Below, piece by piece: positions 1 to 13,227 of a DNA stretch of 64,000 nucleotides (the stretch's first letter is position 1; each line of letters opens with the position of its first letter). The DNA lies in assembly GCA_038501195.1 (NCBI GenBank), contig JBBPUQ010000006.1, forward strand, positions 4,464,001-4,528,000, in the 5' to 3' direction. Origin of the DNA: Nemania diffusa (lineage: Eukaryota; Ascomycota; Sordariomycetes; Xylariales; Xylariaceae). A model generated the notes under the pieces. That model searched no databases, was not told the DNA's origin, and saw nothing but the letters and a program-made list of their open reading frames with translations. The translations under genes were made by a program, and so were the position numbers.

Positions 1-1451
1 ATTACTAAACAATTAAAAAATTTTAAAAGAAATTATTTTTAATTATAACTGTAAATTTATATCAAAGCTTTAATAAAATATTTAAAAAATATTAAATATA
101 AAGCTTTTAATAATAACTATATATTATTTTTAAAAAAATAATTTATTTAAGTATAAAAACTAAACTATAAAAATTATAATTTAATATTATAATTTTACTA
201 ACTTTAAATTAAATTAAGTTTAATTAATTTTTATTTTATAATAAAACTTTAATATTATATAATTATAAATTATACAATTTATTTTTTATAAACAATTATT
301 TAAGTTCAAATTATTAAGTTTTTTAAATATAGTTATTAATATTAAAAATAATTAATATATATTTAAAAATATATAAATAATATATAACTATTTAAAACAA
401 AATATTAAATTAATAATAAATTTTACTATAATATAAACTAAAAAATATTTTAATTGTAAACATTATATATTTAAGTTTAAAATTAAAAACAAAATATTTT
501 TATGTTTATATAATAGTTACTATTTATTTAAATAGTTTTTTTAAAAATATTTTTAATAAAAAGTAAGCTTATAAACTATTAAATAAAAAATCGATAATTT
601 AGCTTATAAGTTAAATTTTTTTAAATATTATTATATTTATTTTATTGTATTAATAGTTCAATTATATTTAATATATAACAATAATAATTTTTTTTATTGT
701 ACTGTGTTTTTTTTTAAATTAATTAAAACTAACTAATACTTTAATAAAAACATAAAAAATAAAAAAGTTTATAAAATCGAAATATTATTTTGTTATTGTT
801 TAAATTACAAAAAAAACAAATTTAACTATTTTATTAAATAAAAAAAATAAAATTACAAATATAATTAATAATATATAAAATATTAATTATAATATATATT
901 TAAACTAATTAAAAAATATTAAAAACAACATAAGCTTTTTTTATAAAAAGAAATAGTTGCATTTAAAGCAGTTAAATTTAAAAAAAAATAAAAAAAAAAT
1001 AAACAAGCTATAAAAAAAAAAAACAAAAAAAAAAAATAAACTATATAAATTTACAACTTAATAATTAATAAAGTTATTAAAGTACTTTTTTATACTTAAT
1101 ATTTTAATAAAAACTTTTAAAAGTTTTAAATAAAAAAGCTTATATAAAAGTAATACACCTTTAAAGTAAGCTATACTAATTAGCACTTATAAAAAAAATA
1201 ACACTTGTATACACTTATAAATTAAATAAAAACTTATAAAAACTTATAAAAACTTATAAAAAACTACACATACACTTAAACCTTAAGTTTTAGAAATTAC
1301 TGCAAATCTTTTCCTTTATTAAATTTACATATTACTTTCTACTACTACTTTATTTAACTACCCTTGATTGCATTTATTATTATAATAATATTTAATAAAA
1401 ATTTATTAAATTATTTTAATTATATTATTAAATAATTAAATAATAAATTAA

Positions 1452-1722
1452 TTATTAAATAAGTTATATATATATAACAATATATATAAATTATATATAA
1501 ATAAAATATAAAGCTAGTTATATTATATTTATATTAATAATTAATATTAAAAAAGATTTTTTTTATATAGTTGAAAATTTTATTATAAATAAAATCTCTG
1601 CTAATATATAAAATAAATATTTATTTATATAATTATATATTTATTTATATAACTATAATATAAATATTACAATATATAAACTATAATATATAGTTATAAC
1701 TAATATTAATATTTTAATATTA
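1452..1722 (+). repeat. Dispersed repeat, copy A (heavily RIPped)
   Basis: This copy matches 9005-9275 in the same orientation along its whole length. Shared landmarks are the word aaaatctctgct (1591-1602) and the ending ataactaatattaatatttt. Where copy B has C or G, copy A usually has T or A. The family cannot be identified from what remains. Confidence 0.75.
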
Positions 1723-2266
1723 GCTTTTTTTTTTTTTTTAATTATAATTAAATATTATATAAAAGCAAAAAAATAAAAAATAAAAAAATAATATATTTTA
1801 TAATAACTTAGTTTTATTATATAATAAATCGATTATTTTATAACTATATATAAATAATATAGTTTAATTATTTGTTATATTAATTTAGTTTATATATTAT
1901 ATAATATATTTAATTAATTAAAATAACTAATTGCTATTTATTAAATTATTAATTATAATTAATTTAATAAAAATAACTTTTTTATATAATAATTAAATTT
2001 ATAATAAATTATTATTAATTAATTTAATAAATTTTATATAATTAATTAATTAATTATTTATATATTAATTTATTTATTTAATAAATAATTGTTATATAAA
2101 ATAAAAAAAAGTAATAAATATTATATAAAAAAAAATAAACAATATTAATTAATATATTAGTTTATATAATATAAAACTTCAAATATAAATATTTAATTAG
2201 TTTTTATTTATTTTTGTTTTTTTTTTTTTTTCGTTTTTTTTTTTATATATTTATTTATTTATTTAT

Positions 2267-2284
2267 TTATATATATATATATAT

Positions 2285-2319
<35 letters not shown>
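2267..2319. repeat. TA dinucleotide microsatellite
   Basis: A nearly uninterrupted run of TA units, broken by a single taacata, lying just after poly-T and ttta-type tracts. It is a simple-sequence repeat inside the AT-rich block. Confidence 0.9.
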
Positions 2320-2322
<3 letters not shown>

Positions 2323-2870
2323 ATATAATAACAGTAACAATAATATAATAGCTATTATTTGCTTTTATTTTATATTTGTTTTTTTAAATAGTATATTATA
2401 GTTTTAAAATTTCATTTAAACTAAAAACAATAATATAATAACAATATATAACTTTTTAATTAAAAGTTAAATTTATTAAACTTTTATATAATTACTTTAT
2501 ATAAATATATATTTATTTTTATATACATAAATTTTTTTATATATTTTTAACTAATATATTTAATTATATAATAAATTAAAAAAAGTATTATTTATATTAT
2601 TTTTTTTATTAATATTTTTTTTAAATATTAGTTTTAAATATTTTTATAAATGTTTAAACAAAATTGATATATTAAAAAAAATATTTTTAAGCTATTTTAA
2701 TTTAAAATTAAAATTTAATTATATTATTTTATATCAACAGTTTTTAAAATAATTATTAATGCTATATTAATATATTATTTATTAAATATTATTAAATTTT
2801 TAACTTTTAAAAAAGTATATATAGTATATATATTTAGCATTTATATAGCATTTATTATTTTTAATATAGC

Positions 2871-2906
<36 letters not shown>

Positions 2907-3206
2907 AATTTTACTTTGCTTTTTATATAATAGCTAAAAAATAACAAATTTAATTTTTTAGTTTTTTTTAATAATGTTTTTTTTATATATATTATATAAA
3001 TATTTTATATATATATATATAATAAAATATTTTATATTATATATAAATTATTAAATATATATATATTTTTTAACTTTTTTTTAAATATAAAAGTTTATTA
3101 TATATATATTTATTAATTAATTTAAAATAAAAATATATTATATATATATATATTAATTAATATATAATAAATATATATTATATATAAATAATTTTAAAAT
3201 ATATAA

Positions 3207-3840
3207 TAAATGTTATATATATTACTACTATATTATTAAAACTTGTTTTATTAAAAGTAAATTTTTTATAATATTTAAATATATATTTTTTTATATAAAA
3301 AAAAAAGCGACTTTTATATAAAAATCGTTTTATATTATATAAAAGTAAAATATTATATAAAAAAAAACTATATTTAAAATATATTATTTATAATAGTTTA
3401 TTTTAAATATATACTTTAACTAAAAATCAAATTTAAAAAATATAAAAAAAATTATATATATTATTATTATATTATTAAAACTTGTTTATTTAAAATAAAT
3501 CTTTTATAATATTTAAATATATGTTTTTTTATATAAAAAAAAAACTACTTTTATATAAAAGTTATTTTATATTATATAAAAGTAAAATATTATAAAAAAA
3601 ACTTTAATTTAGTTATATTATTTATAATAATATAATTAAACTAATACTTTAATTAAAAGTTGAATTTAAAATATATAAAAAAAGTTATATATATTATTAT
3701 TATATTATTAAAACCTGTTTATTATAAAAAAGTTTTTTATAATGTTTTAAATATATATTTTTTTATATATAAAAAAAGCAGTTTTTATATAACGGTTGTT
3801 TTTTTATTATATATTTATTTTTATTTTGTTTATTAATATT
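3207..3840 (+). repeat. Degenerate tandem array, about 230-bp unit, three copies
   Basis: Three successive units begin near 3207, 3452 and 3682. Each starts with ttatatatatta followed by a taatatta-like stretch and the landmark attaaaac(t/c)tg. About 90 bp later each has a ttttatataaaaa segment containing short G/C words (gcgactttta, actactttta, gcagttttta), and the first two continue to a second shared segment before the next unit. The copies differ by substitutions and small indels. No coding capacity is seen. Confidence 0.65.
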
Positions 3841-6800
3841 TTAATTTATATAATAAATTTATTAATAAATATTAAAGTTTTAAATATTTAATTTAGTTTT
3901 TATTTTATAAATATGTTAATAAAATTATTAATGCTATTTATTTATTATATTTTAAAAATTTCTTTTTTTTTATATAATTTATAAAATAATATAATATTAA
4001 TTATAAGTTGTTTTTTTTATATTATTTTAAATTTAATTAAATAGTTATATAAAAATTTTAAATATAAATATAAAACTACTAAAATTGAAATAATTTTTAA
4101 TATAATTAAAATTTATTAAATTGTTATATATAAAGCAATTATATTATTAAAACTATTAATTATATTATATAATTTATTTATAAATATATTATAAATAACT
4201 TTTTTATATTTATTTAAGTTATAATATATAATATTATTAATAATTTTAAAATTTAAATTGTTTTTTATATATTGTTTTATTATTAATATAATAATAAATT
4301 TAAACTATAAAATTATATTTATATTATTTATAAATAATTTATTAATAAATATAAACAACTTTATATAATTTAAATTTAATAATATAAAAATTAATTTATA
4401 ATTAAAGTTATTTATTTATTATTAAATCTTTTGATTTAAATTTTTAATATTGTTTAATTAAAAGTTAATTATTTATAAAATTATTAATAAATTATATATA
4501 GTTTTTAATTAATATATATTATTAATATATATTTTTTATATATATTATAAAATATATTTTTAAATAGTTTTTTTTATATAATAATTAATTAAAACTAATT
4601 AATTATTTTAGTTTTTTTAAATTAAAATTATATTATTTTTATATAATAAAATAATTTATTTAAAATGTTTTTTTTAGTTTTATATAAAAACTAACTTATT
4701 ATAATTTATATTTTTTTTTATTAAAAAATTTAATATAATAAAACTAAATATATTATTTATTTATAAACTTATAATATTAAAGTTATTAGTTTATTTTATT
4801 ATATATAAAAAGTATAAATTATATATAAATATAAATATATCGAATTTTTTATAATAATATTAATAATATATTTTAAACTAATATAATTTTAATTTAACTA
4901 GTTTATATAATAGTTATATAATTTTTAAAATAATGTTTTAAAAATATTTTAATTTTAATTTAATTAATAGTTATATAAAGATTTTTTTTATTAATTTATT
5001 TTTTAATTATATATATATTTATATAATATTTTAAAATTTATTTAAAATATTATAGTTATAAATTAATAAAAGTTTAAATATAAACAATAATTTTTAATTT
5101 ATTTATTAAATAATTAAAAATTAAATAAATATTAAGTTTTTTTTAAAATTATTATATTTTTATATAATAAGTTTTAATTTTTTATATAGTTTAATCGTTT
5201 TTTTTTTTATATATATATAAAACAAAATTTAAAAATTCAAATATTTTTATATTTTATTTAATTATATTTAATAAATTAAAATACTTTTTATATAACAAAA
5301 TTATTAATTTTAATAATATTTAATTTTTTAAATAATATTTTAAATATATTAATTATATTATTTTTTTATAATTTTATTATTAATATATATATTTTTTGTT
5401 TTTTTGTTATAAAAAAACTATAGCTAATTTATTATATAAAAGTTATATATATATTTATATTTTTTTTTAATTTTCTGCATTTTTTTTATATAATAAAAGT
5501 TTAAAAATATTAAACTTTTATTAAATTTATTTTTAGTTTTTTAATAATTATGTTTTTTTTATATAATAATAAAATTTTATTTATATATATTAAAAATATA
5601 TTAAATTATTTATTAAATCAACAATAATATTTAATTTTTTAATCGATTAAATTTTATATAGTTTATTTTAATTTTGCTTTTTTTTTTATATAAATATTTC
5701 ATTTTTTAAAAGTAATAAAAATATATTATATATAGCTAAACTATTATATTTATTAATTATATAATTAATATTGACTTTTATATATTTTTTATATAATATT
5801 TTTATTACTTTTTTTATTATTTTAACTTTTTATATAATATTTAATAATAAAAATAAATTTTAATTAACTTTTAAATATATATTAAAAACTAATAAAATAA
5901 ATATAAAACTATTTAATTTTGTAATATTATTTAAAGCTTTAATTATTATGTATAAAATTAACTTTTATTTAAATAATAGTTTATTTTTGTTTTAACAATG
6001 TTATATATATATTAAAATAGTTTATATATTTTTTTTATTTTTTTTTATTATTTAATAAGCTTTAATAAATATTATATAATATTATATATTTATTATTTAT
6101 ATTTAATTTTAAAGCTTTTTAAATAAAAAGTTAATATTTAAATTATAAATATTATAGTTTAGCAGTTTTTAATATATATTAATTTAATATTTATAAAATA
6201 TTTTTTATATATTATATATAAATATAAATTTTAAAAATATCGCTATTTTAAAAAATATTGTAGCATTAATAATATAAATAATTTATTTACTATTTATTTA
6301 TATAATATTAATTATTACTTTATAATTAAAATTGCAATTATTTTTAATTAAAAATTTAAAATGTTAAAATATTTAATTATATAATTAATACTAATAATAA
6401 AACTTTTAAATTTTTTTTAAAATTAAATAGTTTATATTATATTTTATATAATTAAATATTTAAAACAGCGATATACTTATTGAAGTTTTGTTTTTATAAA
6501 ATATATATTAACTTTATTTAAACTTATATTAAAAAATAAATATTTTTATTTATATATAATAGAAATAGTTTTTTTATTATATTATATAATTAAATTTTTT
6601 ATATTATTAAAATATACTTTTAAATAATTAGCGTTTTTAAAAAAAAACAAAAATAATATTATAATATTAAAAATATAATAAGTTATTATATTTAATATAT
6701 TTTTTATTTATATAATATTAATTATAATAATTATATAATTATTATTAAAACAAATATATATTATTTTTAATATTTAGTTTATTTTTTTATAAAAATATAT

Positions 6801-9004
6801 TTAAAAATAAACTTTTAATTATATTTTTTTTACTATTAAATAATTAAAAATATTTATATTTTATAATTTATTTTAATATTTTATATAATATTAGTTATTT
6901 AATATAAACTAATTAAACAAAATAATAATATTTTAATTTTAAATATTTTTATTTATTATATAATATATAAATATATTATTTATAAAAAACTAAATCGATT
7001 GATTTTTTTATTTTTTATCGATTTTTTAGTTATTTTTATTTAATTTTAATTTAATATATTTTTTATATTTTATAAAATATATTCAAAATTAATTAAACAT
7101 TAATATAGAATTAAAAATTGTTTTATATAAATTAAAATATATATTTTTAATATAAGCTTTTTTTTAAAATATATAATTAATTAATTAATAGTTTAATTTT
7201 TTATTTATAAAATATTTTTTATTTATATAAAAGTTTTAAATAAATTATTTTTTTAATTATATAAAATTTTATTAAATATTAAATAAATTTAAAAATTTTT
7301 ATATATTTTTAAATTAAAAACTTTTTATATAATTGTTTTAATAATATTTTTAATTAATAAAGTATATATTATTTGTTTTTTATATAAAATATTTTAATTT
7401 ATTTTTATTTATTATTTAAAAATAAATTTATAAATTAACAAAAAAGCTTTTATATATAAATTTTTAAAATATTAAAGCTATTATTAGTTTTAATATATTT
7501 TAATATATTTATATAACAATTATATTAAACTAAATTTTATTTTAATAATTTATATTAAAAACTTGTTATATTTTTGTAAATTTTATAATTATAATATTAA
7601 ATATATTATAAATAAATAAATCGCAAGTTTTTTTTTAATTTATATAAAAATCATATTAATTTAATTAATTTAATATTAATTATAGTTTATATTAATATTA
7701 AAATAAATATTTATTATATAATAAATTTTATTTTATATTTTTTTTAGTTTAATATTATATATATAAAAGTTTTTTATATAATTTTTTAATATTATTAAAA
7801 AAATAATATAGTTTTAGTTTTTTGTTATTTTAAATTATTAATATATATTAATAAATAATTGTGCTTTATTATATAATAAATTATATAATTTATTACAATA
7901 GTTTTTTTTTTTTTTTTATATTTTTTAAAAAATAGTATATTTTTTTAATAAAATTATTTTGTTTTATATATTTTAAATTAAAAATAACTTAAAAAATATA
8001 TTTAATATTATTAAATTAAATATTATATAAATATAAAACTATTGTTTAAAAATATATAAAAAATAATATATTATAAAATATTTATAAACTAATTAAAAAT
8101 TTAATTTATAGCTAATAATTATTATATATCAATATATAAAGTTAAAAATATATTTATATTCAATAATTAATTATATAAATAGTTTATTGTTTTTTTTTAT
8201 AAATATTTAAAAGTATATATTTAAAATTAATTAAATAATTAAAAAAAAAGTTTGTTTATTATTATTAAATAAATATTAGCTTTATATAATTTATATAAGT
8301 TTTATTTATTATTTTATATTATTGTTACTATTATATTATATATTTTTTTATTTTAAAATATTAAATAATTTTTATTAAATTAATTTGTTTATTTGATTTT
8401 ATATTTTATATATTTAATATTTAAAATTTTTAATATATAATTTTTATAATAGTTAATTAATTAAATTTAAATATTTATATTTAATAATATAACAAACTAC
8501 TTAAATATTAAACATAATTAATATTGCTGTTATAATATCAGATTTTTAGTTTTATAATTAAACATTAATATATTTTTATATATAACATTTTAAAAGTTTA
8601 TAATTAAAAATAATTTTATTATATTAGTTATTATTGTTATATATAATAAAAAGTTGTTTTTTATTATATAATTATTTTAATATTATAATAATTAAAAATA
8701 CAAAATAAAAAATAAAAAAGTTTTTATTATTTAGCTGTTATATAATAAATAGTTTAATATAATTATATATTATTACTTTTAGTATTATTTTTTATATTTA
8801 AAATTTTATAATACTGCAAAATATATTTTAATATAATAGTTGAATTTGATTTTTTATTTTAAACTTTATTATATAAAAATTACTTAATTTATATAAAACA
8901 AAAATTTCAAAATATAATATAAAGATTTATTAAATTTAATTAAACTTTAAGCTAGCTTTATTTTTATTTTTATTAATTTGTAATATATTTTATAACTATT
9001 AATT

Positions 9005-9275
9005 AATATTAAATAAGCTATATATATATAACAGTATCTTTAAGTTATATATAAACAAAATATAAAGTTAATTGTATTATATTTATATTAATAATTGATT
9101 TAAAAAAAGGTTCTTTTATATAATTAGAAATTTTATTGTAAATAAAATCTCTGCTAACGTACAAAGTAAATGCTTGCTTATATAACTATATATTTATTTA
9201 TACAACTATAGTACAAGTATTATAATATATAAACTACAACATATAATTATAACTAATATTAATATTTTAACATTA
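9005..9275 (+). repeat. Dispersed repeat, copy B (less mutated)
   Basis: Second copy of the 1452-1722 repeat. It keeps more C and G, for example ctaacgtacaaag and tgcttgctta, where copy A reads ctaatatataaaa and tatttattta. The direction of change is C-to-T and G-to-A, as expected from RIP, so this copy is closer to the ancestral sequence. Confidence 0.75.
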
Positions 9276-10255
9276 ATAATAAATTTTTTAAATTAAAAAA
9301 ACAAATAATATATTTAACTTTTTTTATTATATAAAATAATTTTATTTTTTTTATATTTATTAATAAATTTATAAACTTAAATATTAAATTTACTTTTTAT
9401 TATTAATAAATTTTTTAAAATATTTTATTTTTATTTTAATTTTATTTTAATAAATAATATATTAATTATTAAATTTAATTAAAAATTTTTTAAATATAAA
9501 CTATATAATTATATTATAAAATTAAAAAATATTGTTTATAACTTTTTTAAAAATATTATTTTTATATTTATATTTAAAAAATATAACTAAATTAAATTAT
9601 TTTTATAATATAGTTATTTATTAACAAAGAAATTTAATTTAATTTTTTTATATAATAATTATATTTTATTTAATAATAAAGTTTTTTTTATTTAAAATTA
9701 CTATTATAATTTTAATTTGTTATTTTAAATTATTAATATAAAATTAATTTATAAAATTTATTTTTATTATTAATAAATTTTATAAATAATAAAATAACAA
9801 ATAAAATAACAATTAAAATAATAATTAAAATTATAATTAATTAATTAATTAAATTTAATTAATTTTTAAATTTAATTTTAAATTTTTAAATAATAATATT
9901 TATTTTAAAAATATAAATAATATATTATATTAATAGTTTTATTTTAAATATATAATTAAAATAATTTATTTATTATATATAAATTATATAAAATAAATAA
10001 TAGTTATATATTTAAATTAAATATTTATTAATAAATAAAAAAACAATTTTAAAATAATGTTATAATTATAAAAAGTATAAAAATTAATTAAATAATTTTA
10101 TTAATTAAAAACTTTAAAATAAAAAAAAAATAAAAAAAAACTAAATTATATATATATATTATATAAAATATACAAATATATAAAACTACAAATAAAGTTA
10201 TAAATAAAGTTTAGTTAAAATTTTTTTAAAATAAATTTTATAAAATAAATCTTTT

Positions 10256-10560
10256 AAAGTAAGTTATTTTAAAAATCGTGGTTTTTACAAGTCAGTAAAA
10301 ATCGCAAAGTCACGTTGCAACAAAGTACGTAGGTCTCGGTCCATGATCAATGAAATAGGCGTAAAGGTCAGTGGCTTGTATAGATCGTCACAGCTACTAT
10401 TTATATAACTAGGTGATCGCATAAGCGAGTACTCCACAAGTAATCCTTAGGCTTATATAGTGATCCTAGGGCACAGGGCTTAAATCTAACACTAACAGGT
10501 AAGCAAGTCTACCTCTTTGGTTAATTAGCCACCTGTGGGTGTGTGTATTATTGAGTGTTT
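10256..10560. other. Island of near-normal composition inside the AT block
   Basis: About 300 bp whose composition is close to ordinary DNA, flanked on both sides by more than 90% AT sequence. It has no convincing open reading frame and no tRNA or 5S structure that I can fold by eye. It could be a short unique segment that escaped RIP, or the end of a young or solo element. Its edges are sharp within about 20-30 bp. Confidence 0.6.
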
Positions 10561-11340
10561 AAGACATAAGCTTTATAAGCTGTTTGTAAAGATTATATAT
10601 ATAAAAAATAGCTTATATATAAATATAGCTAATTATAGCCACATATATATAATTAAAATTAAATTAAATAAACTATATTTAAATAAATAAAAAGAGTTTT
10701 TAATTTAAGTTAAAAAATTATTTTAAAATTTTTTTAACTTTTTAATAATTTATTATTTTTAAATAAAAAAACAAAATTATTTATTTTAACTATAAAATTT
10801 TATTAAAAATTCTTTATAATTAATAAATGAATTTTATTAAAAATAAAAACAATTATTTTTTTAAAACATTTAATATATTTTTATTTAAACTTAAATTATT
10901 ATTAATATTATTTATTAAATATATTAATTCAAGTTAAAACTTTTAATTTTTTATATTATTTTTTATAAACTATTTAAATTATTTTATAAAAAAAGTTAAA
11001 AAGTTAAACAATAAATATAATATTTAAATAAATAATAATAAATATAATTATAAATAAAATAATAAATATAATAATAAATAAAATAATAAATAAAATATTA
11101 AATAAAATAATAAATAATAATTAAATAATTAATTAAATAAATTAATAATTAAATAAATAATTAAATTTATTAAATAAAAAAAGTTTTTATTAATAAATTA
11201 ATCTAAGTTTTAAAACTAACTGCTATTTAAATAAAAAAATATTCTATTTTTTAAATAATTTCTTTTTATTAAAAAAATAACAATAAAAAATTTAAAAAAA
11301 AAAGAAATTATTTAAAAATAACTAGCAAACACAAATAAAA
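10561..11340. repeat. AT-rich tail of the isochore
   Basis: AT-rich sequence with many aataaat-type runs and no coding capacity. It ends abruptly near 11,340, where normal-composition DNA begins. Confidence 0.8.
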
Positions 11341-12285
11341 TCAAAAATCGTTGATTTGCCTAGAAATAAATTGAAACTCTTTATTTGTGCCTTGGTTAGT
11401 CAAGTTATTTGTCAAGCAGTCAAAGTATTGTTTTACCTGTGAGGAGCACTGGGTAAGGGAAATGGGGAGTGACGGCGCACGCACAGTACGTGTGTAGCTC
11501 CGAGAGTCGATGCCTTCGATGGCGTCGGACAACCTCGTCTTCTCATTAAACTTGAAAGTGCCAAACATGATTTGCGACGAGCGTCAAAGCTTGGTCGTGG
11601 TGGTGTCGTGGGCAGGCAACGGACTCGTGGTGCCGTTGAAGCTAGAGTCCTAGACTAACTACCTACTCTGTCCCGTCGTTTAGGGCTGAAATAGGTACGA
11701 ATGTAGGTATGTTAGCTTGAGGGACGATGCACTTACCGTGTGCTAAACCGAACCCCCTGCCCAAGCCTCCCTGGTGGATGGCGTGTGTACCAGGTCTACC
11801 GAAGTGGGGCCGCTGTGCATGTATTATAGTAGGACCTTGCGAACACTCCATCACCAGTAAGGCGTATCCAGGCGCATTGAATATGGGGTCCGTTCGATTA
11901 GTTGGAATCTGCTGCCAGCCGCAACCCCCGTCCCCTTGACCTTTGCTGGTCCGTGTGTAAGGAAGTACCTGTGGGGATCGGAGTGGTATTCTAAAAAGTG
12001 CCGATAGCAAAACGGCCTGGGGTTACGGTTACGACTTCTATAATTACACCAAAGATTATGAGCTACATACCTACAAGCTTGAATACAACAAGGAGTGAGA
12101 AATACCTTATTTGCATTTACTATCAAGGAAATTACTGAGCTGAACTTTATTTTTGAAAGAGCTTGTTTTATTTTTGTTTTATTTTCTTCTTTTCTTCTTC
12201 ACTAGTAGCATTGGTGGTGTGTGTCTTTTTTTTCCTGCTTAGGCTTGATAGGTATTCACAGAGGCGGAGCAAGTCAGCTCCCTAC
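11341..12285. other. Isochore boundary, no supported gene
   Basis: Normal-composition DNA next to the AT block. A 75-codon ATG frame on the minus strand (11341-11568) and overlapping frames of 70-115 codons at 11.66-12.13 kb exist on both strands. None shows a recognisable domain, a signal peptide or a consistent splice model. The region may be a relic of a coding sequence truncated at the isochore edge. Confidence 0.5.
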
Positions 12286-12498
12286 TTACACAATTTTGCC
12301 ATTATCTTTCATCCAGTCCCCAGACTTTTTGGGAGGCGGAGTTGGGGAATTATAACGATCAGCATCGACTAACCAATTAAGAGAACCATCAACTTTGCTG
12401 GCGTTGTTCTTTCCCCCATCTTTGGAGATAGCGCCATCTTTCTTTGGTGGGGGGTTTGGTGAATTGGGATCCTTGACATGGTCTTTTTGGTCTGACAT
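12286..12498 (-). CDS. Hypothetical 70-aa hydrophilic protein with internal duplication
   Basis: A single open frame from ATG at 12498, rich in Lys, Asp, Gly and Pro. It contains two copies of one motif: NSPNPPPKKDGAISKDGGK (residues 11-29) and NSPTPPPKKSGDWMKDNGK (residues 50-68), separated by a linker. There is no signal peptide, membrane segment or known domain. The duplicated motif makes a translated frame somewhat more credible than chance, but the product is short and the family is unknown to me. Confidence 0.4.
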   Translation of the reverse strand: MSDQKDHVKDPNSPNPPPKKDGAISKDGGKNNASKVDGSLNWLVDADRYNSPTPPPKKSGDWMKDNGKIV

Positions 12499-13227
12499 TA
12501 TGGTCGTCTCGTTGACTGGTTCTTTAGCAAATGAAATGCGAAATACGAGTGAAGGAATAAGTTGCAAATTCTCCTCTGGTTATTAAGCTTACTGAGTTTA
12601 AGTCCCCCCTAGGGCCTACATATATATTTTATCTCTCGGAGTTGTTGTACAACACTTGCTATGCTCAGTAGCTAGCTTCTTGTTATCTTCTAGTCGGGGG
12701 ACTTCACTTCTTTATTCTTCTTTGTTTAGTGAAAACAATGTTGTTTACAGCTTTCACACTGTGCGACTTCATATCACTCGTCACAGCAAACCTCAGGTCA
12801 GAGTGATTAACTAGACTTATTCTGTGGAACAAGGAAACCCCCAATCTAGACTAGCGGTCCCCGACTAACAAACCTTTGGGCATATAGCAAGGCCAGCTGC
12901 TAGATGAATTTGCCAATCAGAGTGAGACATTATTATATTCTAGATTGTTCAAACTTAATGAAAATCAGCTCTTTATGAGACACCTTGTATAGAAGTCTGT
13001 TTGAATTGCCAAAACTTAAGGTCCGGCTTGTTAAAGCGAGAACTGTGTAACATGAAATGCAATAGGTAAGCTTTTCGGGAAATTACATTATTGTATAGCA
13101 TATGTGCACATTCGGGTCTTATGCAATAGCGATATATTATAATATGGAAGCCTAAGTAAGGGGTACCTATCTTAATAACTCACATAAACAACAGCTATCA
13201 ACCAGATTCCACTGTCTTAAATCCATG
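12499..13227. other. Intergenic, nothing recognised
   Basis: No frame, RNA gene or repeat that I can support. Composition is ordinary to slightly AT-rich. Confidence 0.5.

Larger units (their letters stand above)
1..10255. repeat. AT-rich, gene-free isochore (RIP-like)
   Basis: This stretch is almost entirely A and T, with G and C rare and mostly in isolated words such as agctt, tcg or gtt. No open reading frame of useful length and no RNA gene is visible on either strand. It contains long poly-A/T runs, TA microsatellites, a degenerate tandem array and one dispersed repeat pair (annotated separately). Such blocks in filamentous ascomycetes are usually old transposons destroyed by RIP. A centromeric or subtelomeric location is possible but cannot be read from the sequence; no telomere repeat is visible. 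Mitochondrial DNA is unlikely because no mitochondrial gene is recognisable and the block joins nuclear-type DNA at its right edge. Confidence 0.85.

Noticed and set aside
1..10255. CRISPR-like or mitochondrial interpretation of the AT-rich block
   Set aside because: No regularly spaced identical repeats, no mitochondrial genes or tRNAs, and direct continuity with nuclear genes. RIPped repeats explain it better.
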